Shown piece by piece: positions 8,301 to 15,749 of a DNA stretch of 64,000 nt; position 1 is the first letter of the stretch; each line of letters opens with the position of its first letter. Origin of the DNA: Salinarimonas rosea DSM 21201. Lineage in GTDB: Bacteria > Pseudomonadota > Alphaproteobacteria > Rhizobiales > Beijerinckiaceae. The DNA lies in assembly GCF_000429045.1 (NCBI RefSeq), contig NZ_AUBC01000014.1:111876-175875 (forward strand). Direction: 5' to 3'. The position numbers and the translations under genes are program-made. The notes under the pieces are model-generated. The model had not been told where the DNA came from, did not search any database, and was given only the letters and a program-made list of their open reading frames with translations.

Positions 8301-9036
8301 CCTCGAGCGCGTCGAGGAGCGCCGTCTCGTCGCGCGGTCCGAAGCCCTCGTCCCGCGCGAAATCGGCGCGGGAGAAGTAGGGCAGCGCATTCTCACGCAG
8401 GAAGGCGCGGAAGCCGGTGGCTCGGCCCAGGACCTCGCCGAAGGAGCGCACGCCGGTCGGCCAGCCGCCGAACCAGGCGAAGCGCAGGCCCGGATCGTTG
8501 CCGAGGATGCGGGTGAAGTCGTCCCAGGACAGGACCTCGACGCCTTTCGCCTCGTCGGCGATTCGCGCGAGGTGCGGGCGCCCGGTCGCCTCGGCGAGGC
8601 TGCGGAACGTCGCGCGGATGTCCGCCTCGATCGCCTCCCGCTCTACGCCGGTCAGCGGCGCCGCCACGCAGAACGTGTAGGAGAGGATCGGATTGTCCGC
8701 GTCGAGCCAGCGGCGGTAGGGCGAGCCCGCCCGCTTGTCCAGGTCTCCAGCGAGCTCGGGCAGGCTCTCCGTCAGCGCGCCGGCGACGTCGCGCCAGACG
8801 TCCCGCGGCCGCGTCGTCGCATCGCGGCCGATGAACTTGCACTCGCCGACATGGAGGCCGTCAGCGCTCGCGCCGCGCAGGTCGATCGCGCCGTCCGGGC
8901 CGCCGCGGATGCTGCGCCAGAAGAGCCGGTCGCGGCGATGGCGCTCCAGGCAATCCCGGACAAACGCCTCGAAGTCACGGCCATTGTCGACGCCGCGCTT
9001 CGTTCTCTCATCGAACCGGGTCGTCTCCAGCCACAC
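5380..9036 (-). CDS. PD-(D/E)xK nuclease - STAND NTPase - 34-aa Trp/Leu repeat protein, putative antiviral (Avs-like)
   Basis: A 1218-residue multidomain protein. Residues about 20-70 carry an Mrr-like restriction endonuclease core: Glu23 in RDFEAF, Asp52 in DGAIDL, and Glu65-x-Lys67 in HVGECKF. Residues about 230-560 form a STAND/NACHT-like P-loop NTPase with Walker A GPGGVGKT at about 257-264 and Walker B IAFVLDYAEA ending near Asp311, followed by helical and winged-helix-like segments. Residues about 727-1032 are nine tandem 34-residue repeats with a tenth degenerate unit. Effector, NTPase switch and repeat sensor is the order seen in antiviral STAND proteins, so phage sensing followed by DNA cleavage is the inferred role; the repeats are not canonical TPRs. 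The GTG start at 9036 follows AAGGAG at nine bases and a promoter-like TTGCAC-N18-GATACT. It stands alone between rpsD and the DUF1489 gene. Confidence 0.78.
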   Translation of the reverse strand: MWLETTRFDERTKRGVDNGRDFEAFVRDCLERHRRDRLFWRSIRGGPDGAIDLRGASADGLHVGECKFIGRDATTRPRDVWRDVAGALTESLPELAGDLDKRAGSPYRRWLDADNPILSYTFCVAAPLTGVEREAIEADIRATFRSLAEATGRPHLARIADEAKGVEVLSWDDFTRILGNDPGLRFAWFGGWPTGVRSFGEVLGRATGFRAFLRENALPYFSRADFARDEGFGPRDETALLDALEDEDPFSALVLSGPGGVGKTRLSLEIGAQLRARGWHVYALGQTATAEAALQLVRGYGGDARIAFVLDYAEAATAFDGLPDALDQVAQESRRRVRLVVNCRASAAAMVESALSGLPVVPVRLAAGQTEEERYARWVARRILDTAGLGVDERLAAICRLPALAAFAVFLKRERPADFEEQFGALHDVADFEGWATRRITALLRGVEARVGRSTLCDLALSLPLPLAERDALADGKDERATLLARLEDDGWIERDEDGAAIAPAHDVLADALAAHDLFGPGADPTRRAGDALRRAAADGRLPRALVALDRLAAHPRASEAASGRIVSDLLRAVPDAMRDAAPVVMRSRFLGWTGRLAALGDAGVRAAVGGDVMLANVVAHLCDSVADLDPEAHERLDLSALLDTASSLARLLPPGSGNMILRSAYRLAPAEFRDALRDRVGVEPVASQTHYLLVALLRGGEPPLNLAPYVEAWLQRHADGNLKTSFVLAAWLDAGGAPDRVEAEVEVWLANRAAEPEARFVYKAWLGAGGAPDRVEAPIEAWLARHAAEPEARFVYQAWLDAGGAPDRVEAPIEAWLARHAAEPVAQFVYKAWLAAGGAVDRIEAAIESWLARHAAEPEARFVYKAWLDANGAIGGVAAAIAIWLASHAAEPEAGFVYKAWLDAGGAVDRVEAATEAWIACHGAEQEAGFVYQAWLDAGGAIDHVEAPIESWLANYAAAPEAQFVYKAWLDAGGEIDRVEAAIRQWLTANETDERSDFVIKAWLDVGGSIDDVLEPAVAWLRRNWRRADAAFVTKPLSKVEHLPQEAIVLIGLWAREYPANVDAVYRLANIAKDRPEPHDELSVRAILAGTQSVLGHFGAHLATDPVCAVPAQALVLNCHSLSRPYPPLALAADRLVSRAIGSTPLYRRGTRVRFDENLLTACHSVLSAGFFTPADAAGVEAFIGWLDEQRPGDPFVAHLAQRLRAAITAPRWTATR
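5941..6858 (-). repeat. Nine tandem 102-bp coding repeats (34-aa units)
   Basis: Nine exact-length 102-base units, read on the minus strand, each encode 34 residues of the form FVYKAWLDAGG, then xxDRVEAxIEAWLARHA, then AEPEAR. Trp6 and Trp23 are kept in all nine units, and the GG at 10-11 in eight. Adjacent units, especially the second and third, are nearly identical at the DNA level, which implies recent unit duplication. A diverged tenth unit begins at 5940. The unit length equals that of a TPR, but the residue pattern differs. Two helices per unit forming a solenoid is the inferred structure. Confidence 0.92.
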
Positions 9037-9060
9037 GTCTGCACGCTCCTTCGGCCACTC

Positions 9061-9090
9061 AGTATCGGCGTAGCCGCCGGGGGCGTGCAA
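9061..9090 (-). promoter_or_regulatory. Candidate promoter of the nuclease-STAND gene
   Basis: On the minus strand TTGCAC (9085-9090) and GATACT (9061-9066) are separated by 18 bases. Transcription would start close to 9054, leaving a leader of about 20 bases with AAGGAG before the GTG at 9036. This geometry is a main reason for choosing that start over an upstream one overlapping rpsD. Confidence 0.45.
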
Positions 9091-9117
9091 GTGCGGCGTG
9101 CGGGCGAACGCCCTTCG

Positions 9118-9146
9118 TTGACACCCGCCCCCGCCTCGTCTATGTC
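9118..9146 (+). promoter_or_regulatory. Candidate sigma70 promoter of rpsD
   Basis: A perfect TTGACA (9118-9123) and TATGTC (9141-9146) are spaced by 17 bases. The implied transcript has a leader of about 165 bases before rpsD, long enough to hold a regulatory structure. The promoter is arranged back to back with that of the nuclease-STAND gene, their -35 boxes only about 28 bases apart. Confidence 0.6.
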
Positions 9147-9316
9147 GCCCCGGAAAGCGCGGGTCTCGCCAGGGGCCCGCGTTGTCGTTCACGCACCCGC
9201 GGATCCGGCCGGCAGGCCGGGCCTGTCGTCCCGAGTGGTTCACCGCGGAAGCGGCCCGCCACGAGGGAAGAGGAGGGCGCGTTCCTCGAAGACCAGACAA
9301 CGCAAGAGGAACCGCG

Positions 9317-9934
9317 ATGTCGAAGCGCATTGAGGCGAAGTACAAGATCGACCGCCGCCTCGGTCAGAACATCTGGGGCCGCCCGAAGAGCCCCGTCAAC
9401 CGCCGCGAGTACGGCCCCGGCCAGCACGGCCAGCGCCGCAAGGGCAAGGTTTCCGACTTCGGCACGCAGCTGCGCGCCAAGCAGAAGCTCAAGGGCTACT
9501 ACGCCAACATCACCGAGAAGCAGTTCCGCCGCTACTACGCCGAGGCGATCCGCCAGAAGGGCGATTCCGGCGAGAACCTGATCGGCCTGCTCGAGCGCCG
9601 TCTCGACGCGGTGGTGTACCGCTCGAAGTTCGTGGCGACGCCCTTCGCCGCGCGCCAGTTCGTCAACCACGGCCACATCCGGGTGAACGGGCGCCGCGTC
9701 AACATCCCGAGCTTCCTCGTCAAGCCGGGCGACGTGATCGAGATCAAGCAGGCCTCCAAGCAGCTCGTCGTGGTGCTCGAGGCCTCGCAGCTCGCCGAGC
9801 GCGACGTGCCGGACTACATCGACGTCGATCATTCGAAGATGGTCGCCACCTACGCCCGGATCCCGACCCTCTCCGAGGTGCCGTACCCGGTGCAGATGGA
9901 GCCGAACCTCGTCATCGAGTTCTACTCGCGCTGA
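9317..9934 (+). CDS. rpsD: 30S ribosomal protein S4
   Basis: A 205-residue ribosomal protein S4, the primary 16S rRNA binder that nucleates assembly of the small-subunit body. It opens [20 protein letters not shown] and contains the S4 RNA-binding domain in the second half ([14 protein letters not shown], then [18 protein letters not shown]). Length and ending (EFYSR) are normal for alphaproteobacteria. The ATG at 9317 follows an AAGAGGA Shine-Dalgarno at six bases. It is monocistronic here, with its own strong promoter and a clean terminator, separate from the alpha operon. Confidence 0.98.
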   Translation: MSKRIEAKYKIDRRLGQNIWGRPKSPVNRREYGPGQHGQRRKGKVSDFGTQLRAKQKLKGYYANITEKQFRRYYAEAIRQKGDSGENLIGLLERRLDAVVYRSKFVATPFAARQFVNHGHIRVNGRRVNIPSFLVKPGDVIEIKQASKQLVVVLEASQLAERDVPDYIDVDHSKMVATYARIPTLSEVPYPVQMEPNLVIEFYSR

Positions 9935-9988
9935 TCGTCCGCCTCCAGGCGAAACCGCTCGGGGCGAGACGGCACGACGAACGACGAA

Positions 9989-10020
9989 GCCGCCCGGGGG
10001 ACCGGGCGGCTTCCTTCGTT
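9989..10020 (+). terminator. Intrinsic terminator of rpsD
   Basis: Nine-base perfect arms GCCGCCCGG (9989-9997) and CCGGGCGGC (10002-10010) enclose a GGGA loop and are followed by TTCCTTCGTTT. It lies 55 bases past the rpsD stop codon and just before the 3' end of the convergent Spy-like gene. Confidence 0.8.
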
Positions 10021-10045
10021 TCGGGGGGACCCTGAGGGCTCGGCG

Positions 10046-10729
10046 TCAGCCGCGGCCGTGGTGATAGCGGCCGCCGCGATGGCCGTCGCCTCCGCGGCGC
10101 GGGCCGGCGTCGAAGCCGCCGAGCTCGCGCACGAGCACCGGCAGCAGGGCCTGCTGCTCCGCGTCGAGGCTCTCCCAGAACGGGCGCATCGCCTCGGCGA
10201 GGCGGCCGATCTCGTCGGCGTGCGCGCTCGACACCGCGGCGCGGCGATCCAGACGCTCCATGAAGTCGAGCCCGTCGCCGGGACCGCGATCCGCGTCGGG
10301 TCCCATGCCTCGGCCCGCGTCGGGCCCCATGCCTCGGCCGGCGGCCGGACCCATGCCCTGGCCCTGGCCCGGACCCATGCCCTGGCCCATGCCGTCGCGC
10401 GGGCCGCGGCCCGGACCGTCCCGATCGCCGAAGCGCTCCTGCATGCGCGTGCCGCGCTCGGCCCGCATCGCCTCGCGGCGCTCGGCACGGCTCTGCGCCA
10501 CCGAGCGCCAGGCCTCGGCCACGGGCTCGAACAGCGCCGCCTGATCCGGGGACAGGTCCAGCCCGGCGCGGATGCCGGCGAGGCGCGCGTCGATCAGCGT
10601 CCCGCGGTCGATCGCGGCCGCCGGGGCGGCGCTCGCGGGTGCCTGCTGCTGCGCCAGCGCCGGCGCGGCGGAGAGCGCCGCGACGGTGGCGAGCGCGAGG
10701 AAGGTGGCGCGTGGGGATGCGAATTTCAT
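10046..10729 (-). CDS. Spy/CpxP-like periplasmic protein (LTxxQ type) with GMGP repeats
   Basis: A 227-residue secreted protein. A signal peptide ending in APALAQ spans about residues 1-27. The N-terminal half of the mature protein has LDLSPDQAALF, the LTxxQ-type helix of the Spy/CpxP family of periplasmic chaperones and stress sensors, and a second such segment appears near SLDAEQQALLP. Between them lies a low-complexity Gly/Met/Pro/Asp stretch built from repeated RGMGPD and QGMGP units, encoded by tandem DNA repeats around 10290-10400. The C-terminus is Gly/His/Arg-rich (GGRYHHGRG), which could bind metal. It lies about 150 bases downstream of the slipin gene on the same strand. Family call is moderately sure. 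Confidence 0.75.
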   Translation of the reverse strand: MKFASPRATFLALATVAALSAAPALAQQQAPASAAPAAAIDRGTLIDARLAGIRAGLDLSPDQAALFEPVAEAWRSVAQSRAERREAMRAERGTRMQERFGDRDGPGRGPRDGMGQGMGPGQGQGMGPAAGRGMGPDAGRGMGPDADRGPGDGLDFMERLDRRAAVSSAHADEIGRLAEAMRPFWESLDAEQQALLPVLVRELGGFDAGPRRGGDGHRGGRYHHGRG

Positions 10730-10875
10730 GGCTGTCCTCGTTGTCCGCGTCCCTCCGGGACGCTTCGGGACGGATCGTCGCAGGTCCCGGCTGCCGCCGA
10801 GATGGCCTGCGCATGACCGTTTGGTCATGAACGTCCGAGGACGCGCCGGGTGCCTCGGGGGAGGCGGAGCGCCGT

Positions 10876-11751
10876 TCAGCGCGCCGGTGTCTGCCACTCC
10901 CCCTCGCCGGCGCGCCGCGCCTCGCCCCCGGCCCCGCCCGTGGAAGCCCCCGTGGAAGCCCCCGTGGAAGCCCCCGTGGAAGCGCCGTTGGAGCCGCCCG
11001 CTGCACCACCCATGAACCCGCGCAGAAGGTCGATCGGCACGGGGAAGACGATCGTCGAGTTCTTGTCGCCGGCGATGTCGTAGAGGGTGGAGAGGAAGCG
11101 CAGCTGCATCGCCTCGGGCGTCTGCGCGAGGATCCCCGCCGCCTCGGAGAGCTTCTGCGAGGCCTGCATTTCGCCCTCGGCGTCGATGATGCGGGCGCGC
11201 CGGTTGCGCTCGGCCTCGGCCTGGCGGGCGATGGCGCGCACCATGCTCTCGTCGATGTCGACGTGCTTGATCTCGACGTTGGCGACCTTGATGCCCCAGG
11301 CGTCGGTCTGGTTGTCGAGGATCTCCTGGATATCGGAGTTGAGCTTGTCGCGCTCCGACAGCATCTCGTCGAGGTCGTGCTTGCCGAGCACCGAGCGCAG
11401 GGTGGTCTGCGCCAGCTGGCTCGTGGCCATCATGTAGTCCTCGACCTGGATGATCGAGCGGTCGGCGTCGACGACGCGGAAGTAGATCACCGCGTTGACC
11501 TTCACCGAGACGTTGTCCTTGGAGATCACGTCCTGCGAGGGCACGTCCATCGTGATGGTGCGCATGTCGACCTTCACCGCCTGTTGCAGGACGGGGATGA
11601 CGAAGATGATGCCCGGGCCGCGCACGCCGGAATAACGCCCCAGCGTGAAGACGACGGCGCGCTCGTACTCGCGCATGATGCGGATCGCGCTCGCGACGAT
11701 GCCGAGCACGACCAGCGCTATGACGAGGTAGGCGACGAGATCGAGGCCCAT
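10876..11751 (-). CDS. Slipin / stomatin-like SPFH (Band 7) protein
   Basis: A 291-residue SPFH-domain membrane protein. An N-terminal hydrophobic segment ([18 protein letters not shown]) anchors it, and the Band 7 core follows from [16 protein letters not shown] through [14 protein letters not shown] to an Ala/Glu-rich coiled coil ([26 protein letters not shown]). Slipins form large membrane-associated oligomers and are usually encoded beside NfeD proteases, as here (14 bases downstream). The C-terminus ends with GAST repeats encoded by a 12-base tandem repeat at 10940-10987. The start at MGLDLVAYL was chosen because it places the anchor at the extreme N-terminus. Confidence 0.93.
   Translation of the reverse strand: MGLDLVAYLVIALVVLGIVASAIRIMREYERAVVFTLGRYSGVRGPGIIFVIPVLQQAVKVDMRTITMDVPSQDVISKDNVSVKVNAVIYFRVVDADRSIIQVEDYMMATSQLAQTTLRSVLGKHDLDEMLSERDKLNSDIQEILDNQTDAWGIKVANVEIKHVDIDESMVRAIARQAEAERNRRARIIDAEGEMQASQKLSEAAGILAQTPEAMQLRFLSTLYDIAGDKNSTIVFPVPIDLLRGFMGGAAGGSNGASTGASTGASTGASTGGAGGEARRAGEGEWQTPAR
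10940..10987 (-). repeat. Four 12-bp tandem repeats encoding GAST units
   Basis: Four 12-base units in the 3' end of the slipin gene, three identical and the fourth with a single change in its core, encode repeated Gly-Ala-Ser-Thr. The unit preserves reading frame, so copy number changes would alter only tail length. Confidence 0.85.
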
Positions 11752-11765
11752 CGGTCGGGTGCTCC

Positions 11766-13241
11766 TCACTGTGCCGGCGGCTGCGCGGCGGGGTGCATGG
11801 GGTCGCGGTGATCCGGGTCGCGGTGGTCCGGGTCGCGGTGGTCCGGGTCACGGTGATCCGGGTCGCGGTGGTCCGGGTCGCGGTGGTCCGCGCCGAGGCG
11901 CGCGACGGAGAGCGTGAGCCCGTCGCGGGCGCGCACGCGCACGGGCTCGCCGGGGGCGAGCGGCTCGTCGGCGACGGCACGCCAGCGCTCGCCGTGGATC
12001 TCGACCTCGCCGGCGAAGGCCTCCCAATGGAGCACCCGCGCCCGCTCGTCCACGAGCGCCTCGTCCCCGCTCGCGGGGCGTCGCCGCAGCGCGCGCACGG
12101 CGGCGACGAGGACGATCGTCAGCAGGAGGACGGTCGCGAGCGTCGCGGCGACGGCGACGGCGGGCGAGAGCGAGAAGCCGGGCACGTCGGTGTCGAACAG
12201 GATGAAGGAGCCGAAGCCGAAGGCCACCGCCCCTCCGATGCCGAGCGCCCCGAAGGCGGGCACGAACACCTCCGCCACCATCAGCGCGATGCCGAGCGCG
12301 ATGAGCAGGACGCCCGTGACGTCGATCGGCAGGAAGTCGAGCGCGAACAGGCCGAGCAGCAGCGAGATCGCGCCGACGACCCCGGAGAAGATCACGCCGG
12401 GGTTCGCGAACTCGAAGACGATGCCGTAGATGCCGATCAGCAGCAGGATGTAGGCGACGTTCGGGTTGGTGATCAGCGCGAGCGCCTCCACCAGGAAGCC
12501 CGGCTCGTGGGACACGATCGCCGCGCCGTCCGTCTCGAGCCGCACGCTCCGCGCGCCGAGCCGCACGACGAGGCCGCTCGCCTCGCGCAGCATCGCCGGA
12601 AGATCGTCCGCCAGGATCTCGACGACGCCGTCCTGCACCGCGTCGGCGGCGGTCAGCGTCTCGGCCTCTCGCACGGCCGCTTCGGCGAAGGCGGCGTTGC
12701 GCCCGCGCAGCTCGGCGAGGCCGCGGATGAAGGCGGCGGAATCGTTGATCGCCTTGCGCGAGGCCGCGTCCCCGGGGTCGCCGCCGCCGAGGCTGACCGG
12801 CGTCGCGGCGCCCAGCGTGGTGCTCTGCGCCATGGCCGCGACGTGGCTCGCGTAGAGGATGTAGGTGCCCGCCGAGGCGGCCCGCGCGCCGGCGGGCGCG
12901 ACCCAGGTCGCGACGGGTACCGGCGCGGCGAGGATCGCGGCGACGATGTCGCGCGTGGCTGCGTCGAGGCCGCCCGGCGTGTCCATGCGCAGGACGAGCA
13001 TGCCGCCGGGCACGCGGGCGGCCTGCGCCAGCGCGTTCTCGACGAGGAGCGTCGTGGCCGGGCCGATCGGGCCGTCGACGTCGGCGACGACGACGGTCTC
13101 GACCCCGTAGCGCTCCGTGCGCGGCTCGCCCTGGGCGGCCGCCGGGACGGGGGCGGCGAAGAGAACGTGCGCGGCGGCGAGCGCCAGCGCACAGAGGCGC
13201 GCGAGCCGGTCGATGCCGCGGGACGGTCCGACGATGCTCAC
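11766..13241 (-). CDS. NfeD family membrane-bound serine protease (ClpP-class)
   Basis: A 491-residue long-form NfeD. A signal peptide (residues about 10-36, ending in PAAAQG) precedes a ClpP/SppA-like protease domain with [14 protein letters not shown], the nucleophile region [15 protein letters not shown], and a Lys in RKAIND. Four or five membrane segments follow ([20 protein letters not shown] onward), then the C-terminal OB-fold NfeD domain ([24 protein letters not shown]). The long form pairs with slipin, whose membrane assembly it is thought to modulate or cleave. The GTG start at 13241 has GGGAGG six bases upstream and overlaps the YihY stop in GTGA. The tail carries six DHRDP repeats. 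Confidence 0.92.
   Translation of the reverse strand: MSIVGPSRGIDRLARLCALALAAAHVLFAAPVPAAAQGEPRTERYGVETVVVADVDGPIGPATTLLVENALAQAARVPGGMLVLRMDTPGGLDAATRDIVAAILAAPVPVATWVAPAGARAASAGTYILYASHVAAMAQSTTLGAATPVSLGGGDPGDAASRKAINDSAAFIRGLAELRGRNAAFAEAAVREAETLTAADAVQDGVVEILADDLPAMLREASGLVVRLGARSVRLETDGAAIVSHEPGFLVEALALITNPNVAYILLLIGIYGIVFEFANPGVIFSGVVGAISLLLGLFALDFLPIDVTGVLLIALGIALMVAEVFVPAFGALGIGGAVAFGFGSFILFDTDVPGFSLSPAVAVAATLATVLLLTIVLVAAVRALRRRPASGDEALVDERARVLHWEAFAGEVEIHGERWRAVADEPLAPGEPVRVRARDGLTLSVARLGADHRDPDHRDPDHRDPDHRDPDHRDPDHRDPMHPAAQPPAQ
11800..11889 (-). repeat. Six 15-bp tandem repeats encoding DHRDP units
   Basis: Six uninterrupted 15-base units in the 3' end of the NfeD gene encode Asp-His-Arg-Asp-Pro six times. 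Units differ at only two positions, both synonymous. The tail lies after the OB-fold domain and is probably disordered and cytosolic. Confidence 0.92.
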
Positions 13242-14350
13242 GAGCCGCCCTCCCGCCGATCCGTCTCGCCCCGATCCACCTTCGCGGCCCCGACCTGGTC
13301 GGCGACGACCGCGCCGCGGGCGCCGAGCGGCGCGTCCGGCGGGCGGGTCGTGTCGGCTGCCGTCTGGTGCTCCATCTCCGCGTCGACCTCCGCGCCCACG
13401 AGCAGGATGACCGTCGAGATCCAGGCCCACATCATCACCGCCGCGATCGTGCCGAGAGAGCCGTAGGTCGCGGAGAAGTCGGTGAGGTTCGAGACATAGT
13501 ACGAAAACCCCGCCGAACCAACGAGCCAGACCGCCGAGGCGGTGAGCGAGCCCGGCGAGATCCAGCGCCAGCGCGCCGCCGCGCGGCTCGGGCCGTAGCG
13601 GTAGAGCGCGGCGATGCCGACATTGGCGACGAAGAACAGCACCAGCGTGGGGAAGGCGGCGATGAGCAGGCGCCCGACCCCGCCGAGCGGCAGCGCCTGG
13701 AGCAGGACGGGAACGCCGACCACGACGTTGACGAGGATCGTCGTGAAGACGAGCGTCGCCAGCGTGAAGGCGAAGGAGCGGCCGTAGAGCGAGACGAGCG
13801 GGCGTTTCTCGCGCTCGCCGTAGATGACGTTGAGCGCGTCGAACAGCGCCAGCACCGCCGAGTTGATGATCCACAGCGCGATGGCGAGCGTGATCGCGAG
13901 CGTCGCGGTGAGCGTGCCGGTCTGGGCCGCGATCAGGCGGTCGAGCTCGCTCGCGATCAGCTCCAGCAGCCCGCTCGGCAGGAAGCCCCGGAGATCGTCG
14001 AGCTGCCCGGAGAGCACCTGCGGATCGGCCACGAGGCCGAACAGGGCCACCAGAGCCGCGAGCGAGGGCACGATGGCGAAGACGAGGAAGAAGGCCGCGC
14101 CCGCCGCGTTGGGCGCGATACGGTCGCGCCCGTAGCCCTCGAGCACGCGCCAGAACACGTCGCGCAGGCCCCTCGCCGGCATCCGCCAGGGGCTCGTCGC
14201 GTCGCGTCCGCGGCCGTCCTCGCGGGCGCGGGCCTGCGACACCGGCAGCGGCGTGCGCCCGCGTCCCGGCGGCCGGCGTGGGGGCCGACGCGGGCCGGTT
14301 CCGGGCTCGCTCCTGGGGGCGTCGTCGTCGTGCACGGGTCCTCGCTGCAT
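13238..14350 (-). CDS. YihY/BrkB family inner membrane protein
   Basis: A 370-residue integral membrane protein of the YihY/virulence factor BrkB family. A charged, Pro/Arg-rich N-terminus of about 60 residues precedes the family block AAGAAFFLVFAIVPSLAALVALFGL; the conserved NVIYGEREKRP loop and later helices (FAFTLATLVFTTILVNVVVG, MMWAWISTVILLVGAEVDAEME) complete about six segments. The BrkB name is historical and RNase BN activity does not belong to this family; function is unclear. The start at 14350 (MQRGPVHDDD) is favoured over a longer frame, but a start at MPARGLRDVF is also possible. It heads a YihY-NfeD-slipin transcription unit with a 4-base overlap into NfeD. Confidence 0.85.
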   Translation of the reverse strand: MQRGPVHDDDAPRSEPGTGPRRPPRRPPGRGRTPLPVSQARAREDGRGRDATSPWRMPARGLRDVFWRVLEGYGRDRIAPNAAGAAFFLVFAIVPSLAALVALFGLVADPQVLSGQLDDLRGFLPSGLLELIASELDRLIAAQTGTLTATLAITLAIALWIINSAVLALFDALNVIYGEREKRPLVSLYGRSFAFTLATLVFTTILVNVVVGVPVLLQALPLGGVGRLLIAAFPTLVLFFVANVGIAALYRYGPSRAAARWRWISPGSLTASAVWLVGSAGFSYYVSNLTDFSATYGSLGTIAAVMMWAWISTVILLVGAEVDAEMEHQTAADTTRPPDAPLGARGAVVADQVGAAKVDRGETDRREGGS

Positions 14351-14458
14351 CGCCTGCGACAGAACCAACGCGGGCGCCCGCCGGGACGTTCGACGGAAGC
14401 GCGCGCACGGGTGCGCGAGGGGCCGCGTCGAAGCGTCGCCGTGGGCCGCCGCGGGCAC

Positions 14459-14483
14459 GGAACCCTCGCACGGCTCGGATGTT
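14459..14483 (+). promoter_or_regulatory. EcfG-like general stress promoter
   Basis: GGAAC (14459-14463) and TGTT (14480-14483) are separated by 16 bases, one mismatch from the alphaproteobacterial EcfG consensus GGAAC-N16/17-CGTT. It lies about 32 bases before the ATG at 14515 and ahead of a run of genes whose families are typical of the EcfG regulon, which supports the call. Confidence 0.5.
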
Positions 14484-14514
14484 GAGTGCCCGAACCGATG
14501 AGGAGTGCGATTTC

Positions 14515-15288
14515 ATGACCGCCAGTGCTCAGAACGGCGAAGATCGTCCCCGCGCCGATTGGGACGAGCTCAAGCGCGAGGCCTCCGACGCCGCCCGCGA
14601 GACCGCAGACGAAGCGCGCGAGGCGGGCTACGCCTTCGTGCACGGGGCCCGCGACCGGGCGACCGACTACCTCGAGCGGCGCAAGGAGAGCGCCGTGCAA
14701 TCGATCGACGATGTGGCTCACACCTTGCGTGAGAGCTCGGAGAACTTCGACGACCGGCCGAACCTGCGGCTCTTCGTCGACAGCGCCGCGGACGGGCTCG
14801 AGAATCTCGCCGAGGAGATCCGCGACCGCAGCTTCATCGAGGTCTACGCCGACGTCGAGCAGCTCGCCCGCCGTCGCCCGGCCCTGTTCGCCACCGCCGC
14901 CGGCGTCGCGGGCTTCATGCTCGCGCGATTCCTGAAGAGCTCCGCCGAGGAGGTCGAGGAGCGGCGCATGCACGGGGCCTACCAGCGCGAGCAGCGTCAT
15001 GCCCGCCGCTACGGCGGCGCCGGCTACGCGCCGGGCGCGGCCCAGGCCGGCTTCGAGACGAGTGGTGGCAAGCCCGGCGGCCGGGATCCCGGCGGCCACG
15101 CCGCCGAGCGCCGGCCGCCCGGCGAGACCCACGAGGGTCCGGTGGGCACGCGCCCCAGCCGCAGCGAGACGACGAACGTCTCTGGCACCCGCACGCCGGA
15201 ACGTTCCGGCGGCGCGCCGGGCACGTCCAACGCGGCCGCGGCGCAGGCCGCCGCCAACGCCGCCGCGCGCCCGCGCGGCGAGAGCTGA
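14515..15288 (+). CDS. Stress-associated amphipathic membrane protein with low-complexity tail
   Basis: A 257-residue protein. Residues about 1-60 are highly charged and helical, rich in Glu/Arg/Ala (DAARETADEAREAGYAF), as in LEA-like or DUF883-like proteins. A single membrane segment lies near residues 122-142 (PALFATAAGVAGFMLARFL), preceded by RRR, the DUF883-type C-terminal anchor. The last 110 residues are Gly/Pro/Ala/Thr-rich and probably disordered. Start at ATG 14515 places it 32 bases behind an EcfG-like promoter. It is the first of four small genes (this one, a holin-like protein, a DUF3618 protein and a repeat protein) that look like a general-stress cluster. Function unproven. Confidence 0.75.
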   Translation: MTASAQNGEDRPRADWDELKREASDAARETADEAREAGYAFVHGARDRATDYLERRKESAVQSIDDVAHTLRESSENFDDRPNLRLFVDSAADGLENLAEEIRDRSFIEVYADVEQLARRRPALFATAAGVAGFMLARFLKSSAEEVEERRMHGAYQREQRHARRYGGAGYAPGAAQAGFETSGGKPGGRDPGGHAAERRPPGETHEGPVGTRPSRSETTNVSGTRTPERSGGAPGTSNAAAAQAAANAAARPRGES

Positions 15289-15298
15289 GGAGGCCCTC

Positions 15299-15733
15299 AT
15301 GGACCACCGCGACCCCGCAGCAGACGCCGAGCAGGCGCGCCGTAGCGCCCGTGAGAACGCGTCGATCCAGGGCCTCGTCGCCGAGGCCCTGCGCGAGGCG
15401 ACCGACCTCGCCCGCAAGGAGGTGGCGCTCTTCCGCGCGGAGATGAGCCACAACGTCAAGCTGCTCATCGCGGGCATCGTGGCGCTGCTCGCCTCGAGCG
15501 TCTTCGCGATCGCGACGCTGGTGCTGCTCACCGACGCGCTCGTCGACTGGATCGCCGTTCTCGTCGATTCGGCGGCCCTCGCCTCGCTGATCGTCGCGGG
15601 CGTGACGCTGGTGATCACGATCGCGCTGATCCTCTACGGCCGCTCGAAGCTGTCCTCGGCCACGCTCGAGCCCACGCACACCATCCGCTCGGTGGAGCGC
15701 GACGGCGACGTGCTCTCGCACCGCCGGCACTGA
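15299..15733 (+). CDS. Phage holin family (Holin_E / PF07332-type) membrane protein, non-phage
   Basis: A 144-residue protein with an N-terminal charged helix containing the characteristic LVAEALREATDLARKEVALFRAEM block and two membrane segments (LLIAGIVALLASSVFAIATLV and LASLIVAGVTLVITIALIL). This is the so-called putative actinobacterial holin-X/holin_E family, which in alphaproteobacteria belongs to chromosomal stress operons rather than prophages. The ATG at 15299 is 10 bases beyond the preceding stop, with GAGGAGG immediately upstream. Its role is probably membrane association of the neighbouring DUF3618 and LEA-like proteins, which is inference from conserved gene order. Confidence 0.82.
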   Translation: MDHRDPAADAEQARRSARENASIQGLVAEALREATDLARKEVALFRAEMSHNVKLLIAGIVALLASSVFAIATLVLLTDALVDWIAVLVDSAALASLIVAGVTLVITIALILYGRSKLSSATLEPTHTIRSVERDGDVLSHRRH

Positions 15734-15749
15734 CCGGGAGGAAGACGAG

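Noticed and set aside
6472..9333. A 953-codon open frame on the plus strand opposite the nuclease-STAND gene
   Set aside because: It is Arg/Ala/Glu-rich without domains and exists because GC-rich coding strands lack stop codons in the antisense frame; the minus-strand frame has clear domains, start signals and repeats.
9037..9345. N-terminal extension of the nuclease-STAND protein to an ATG at 9345
   Set aside because: It would overlap the start of rpsD and its promoter, the added 103 residues are low-complexity, and a good Shine-Dalgarno and promoter fit the GTG at 9036.
15299..15733. Phage holin annotation as a sign of a prophage
   Set aside because: No phage structural, lysis or integrase genes are nearby; this family belongs to chromosomal stress operons beside DUF3618 proteins.
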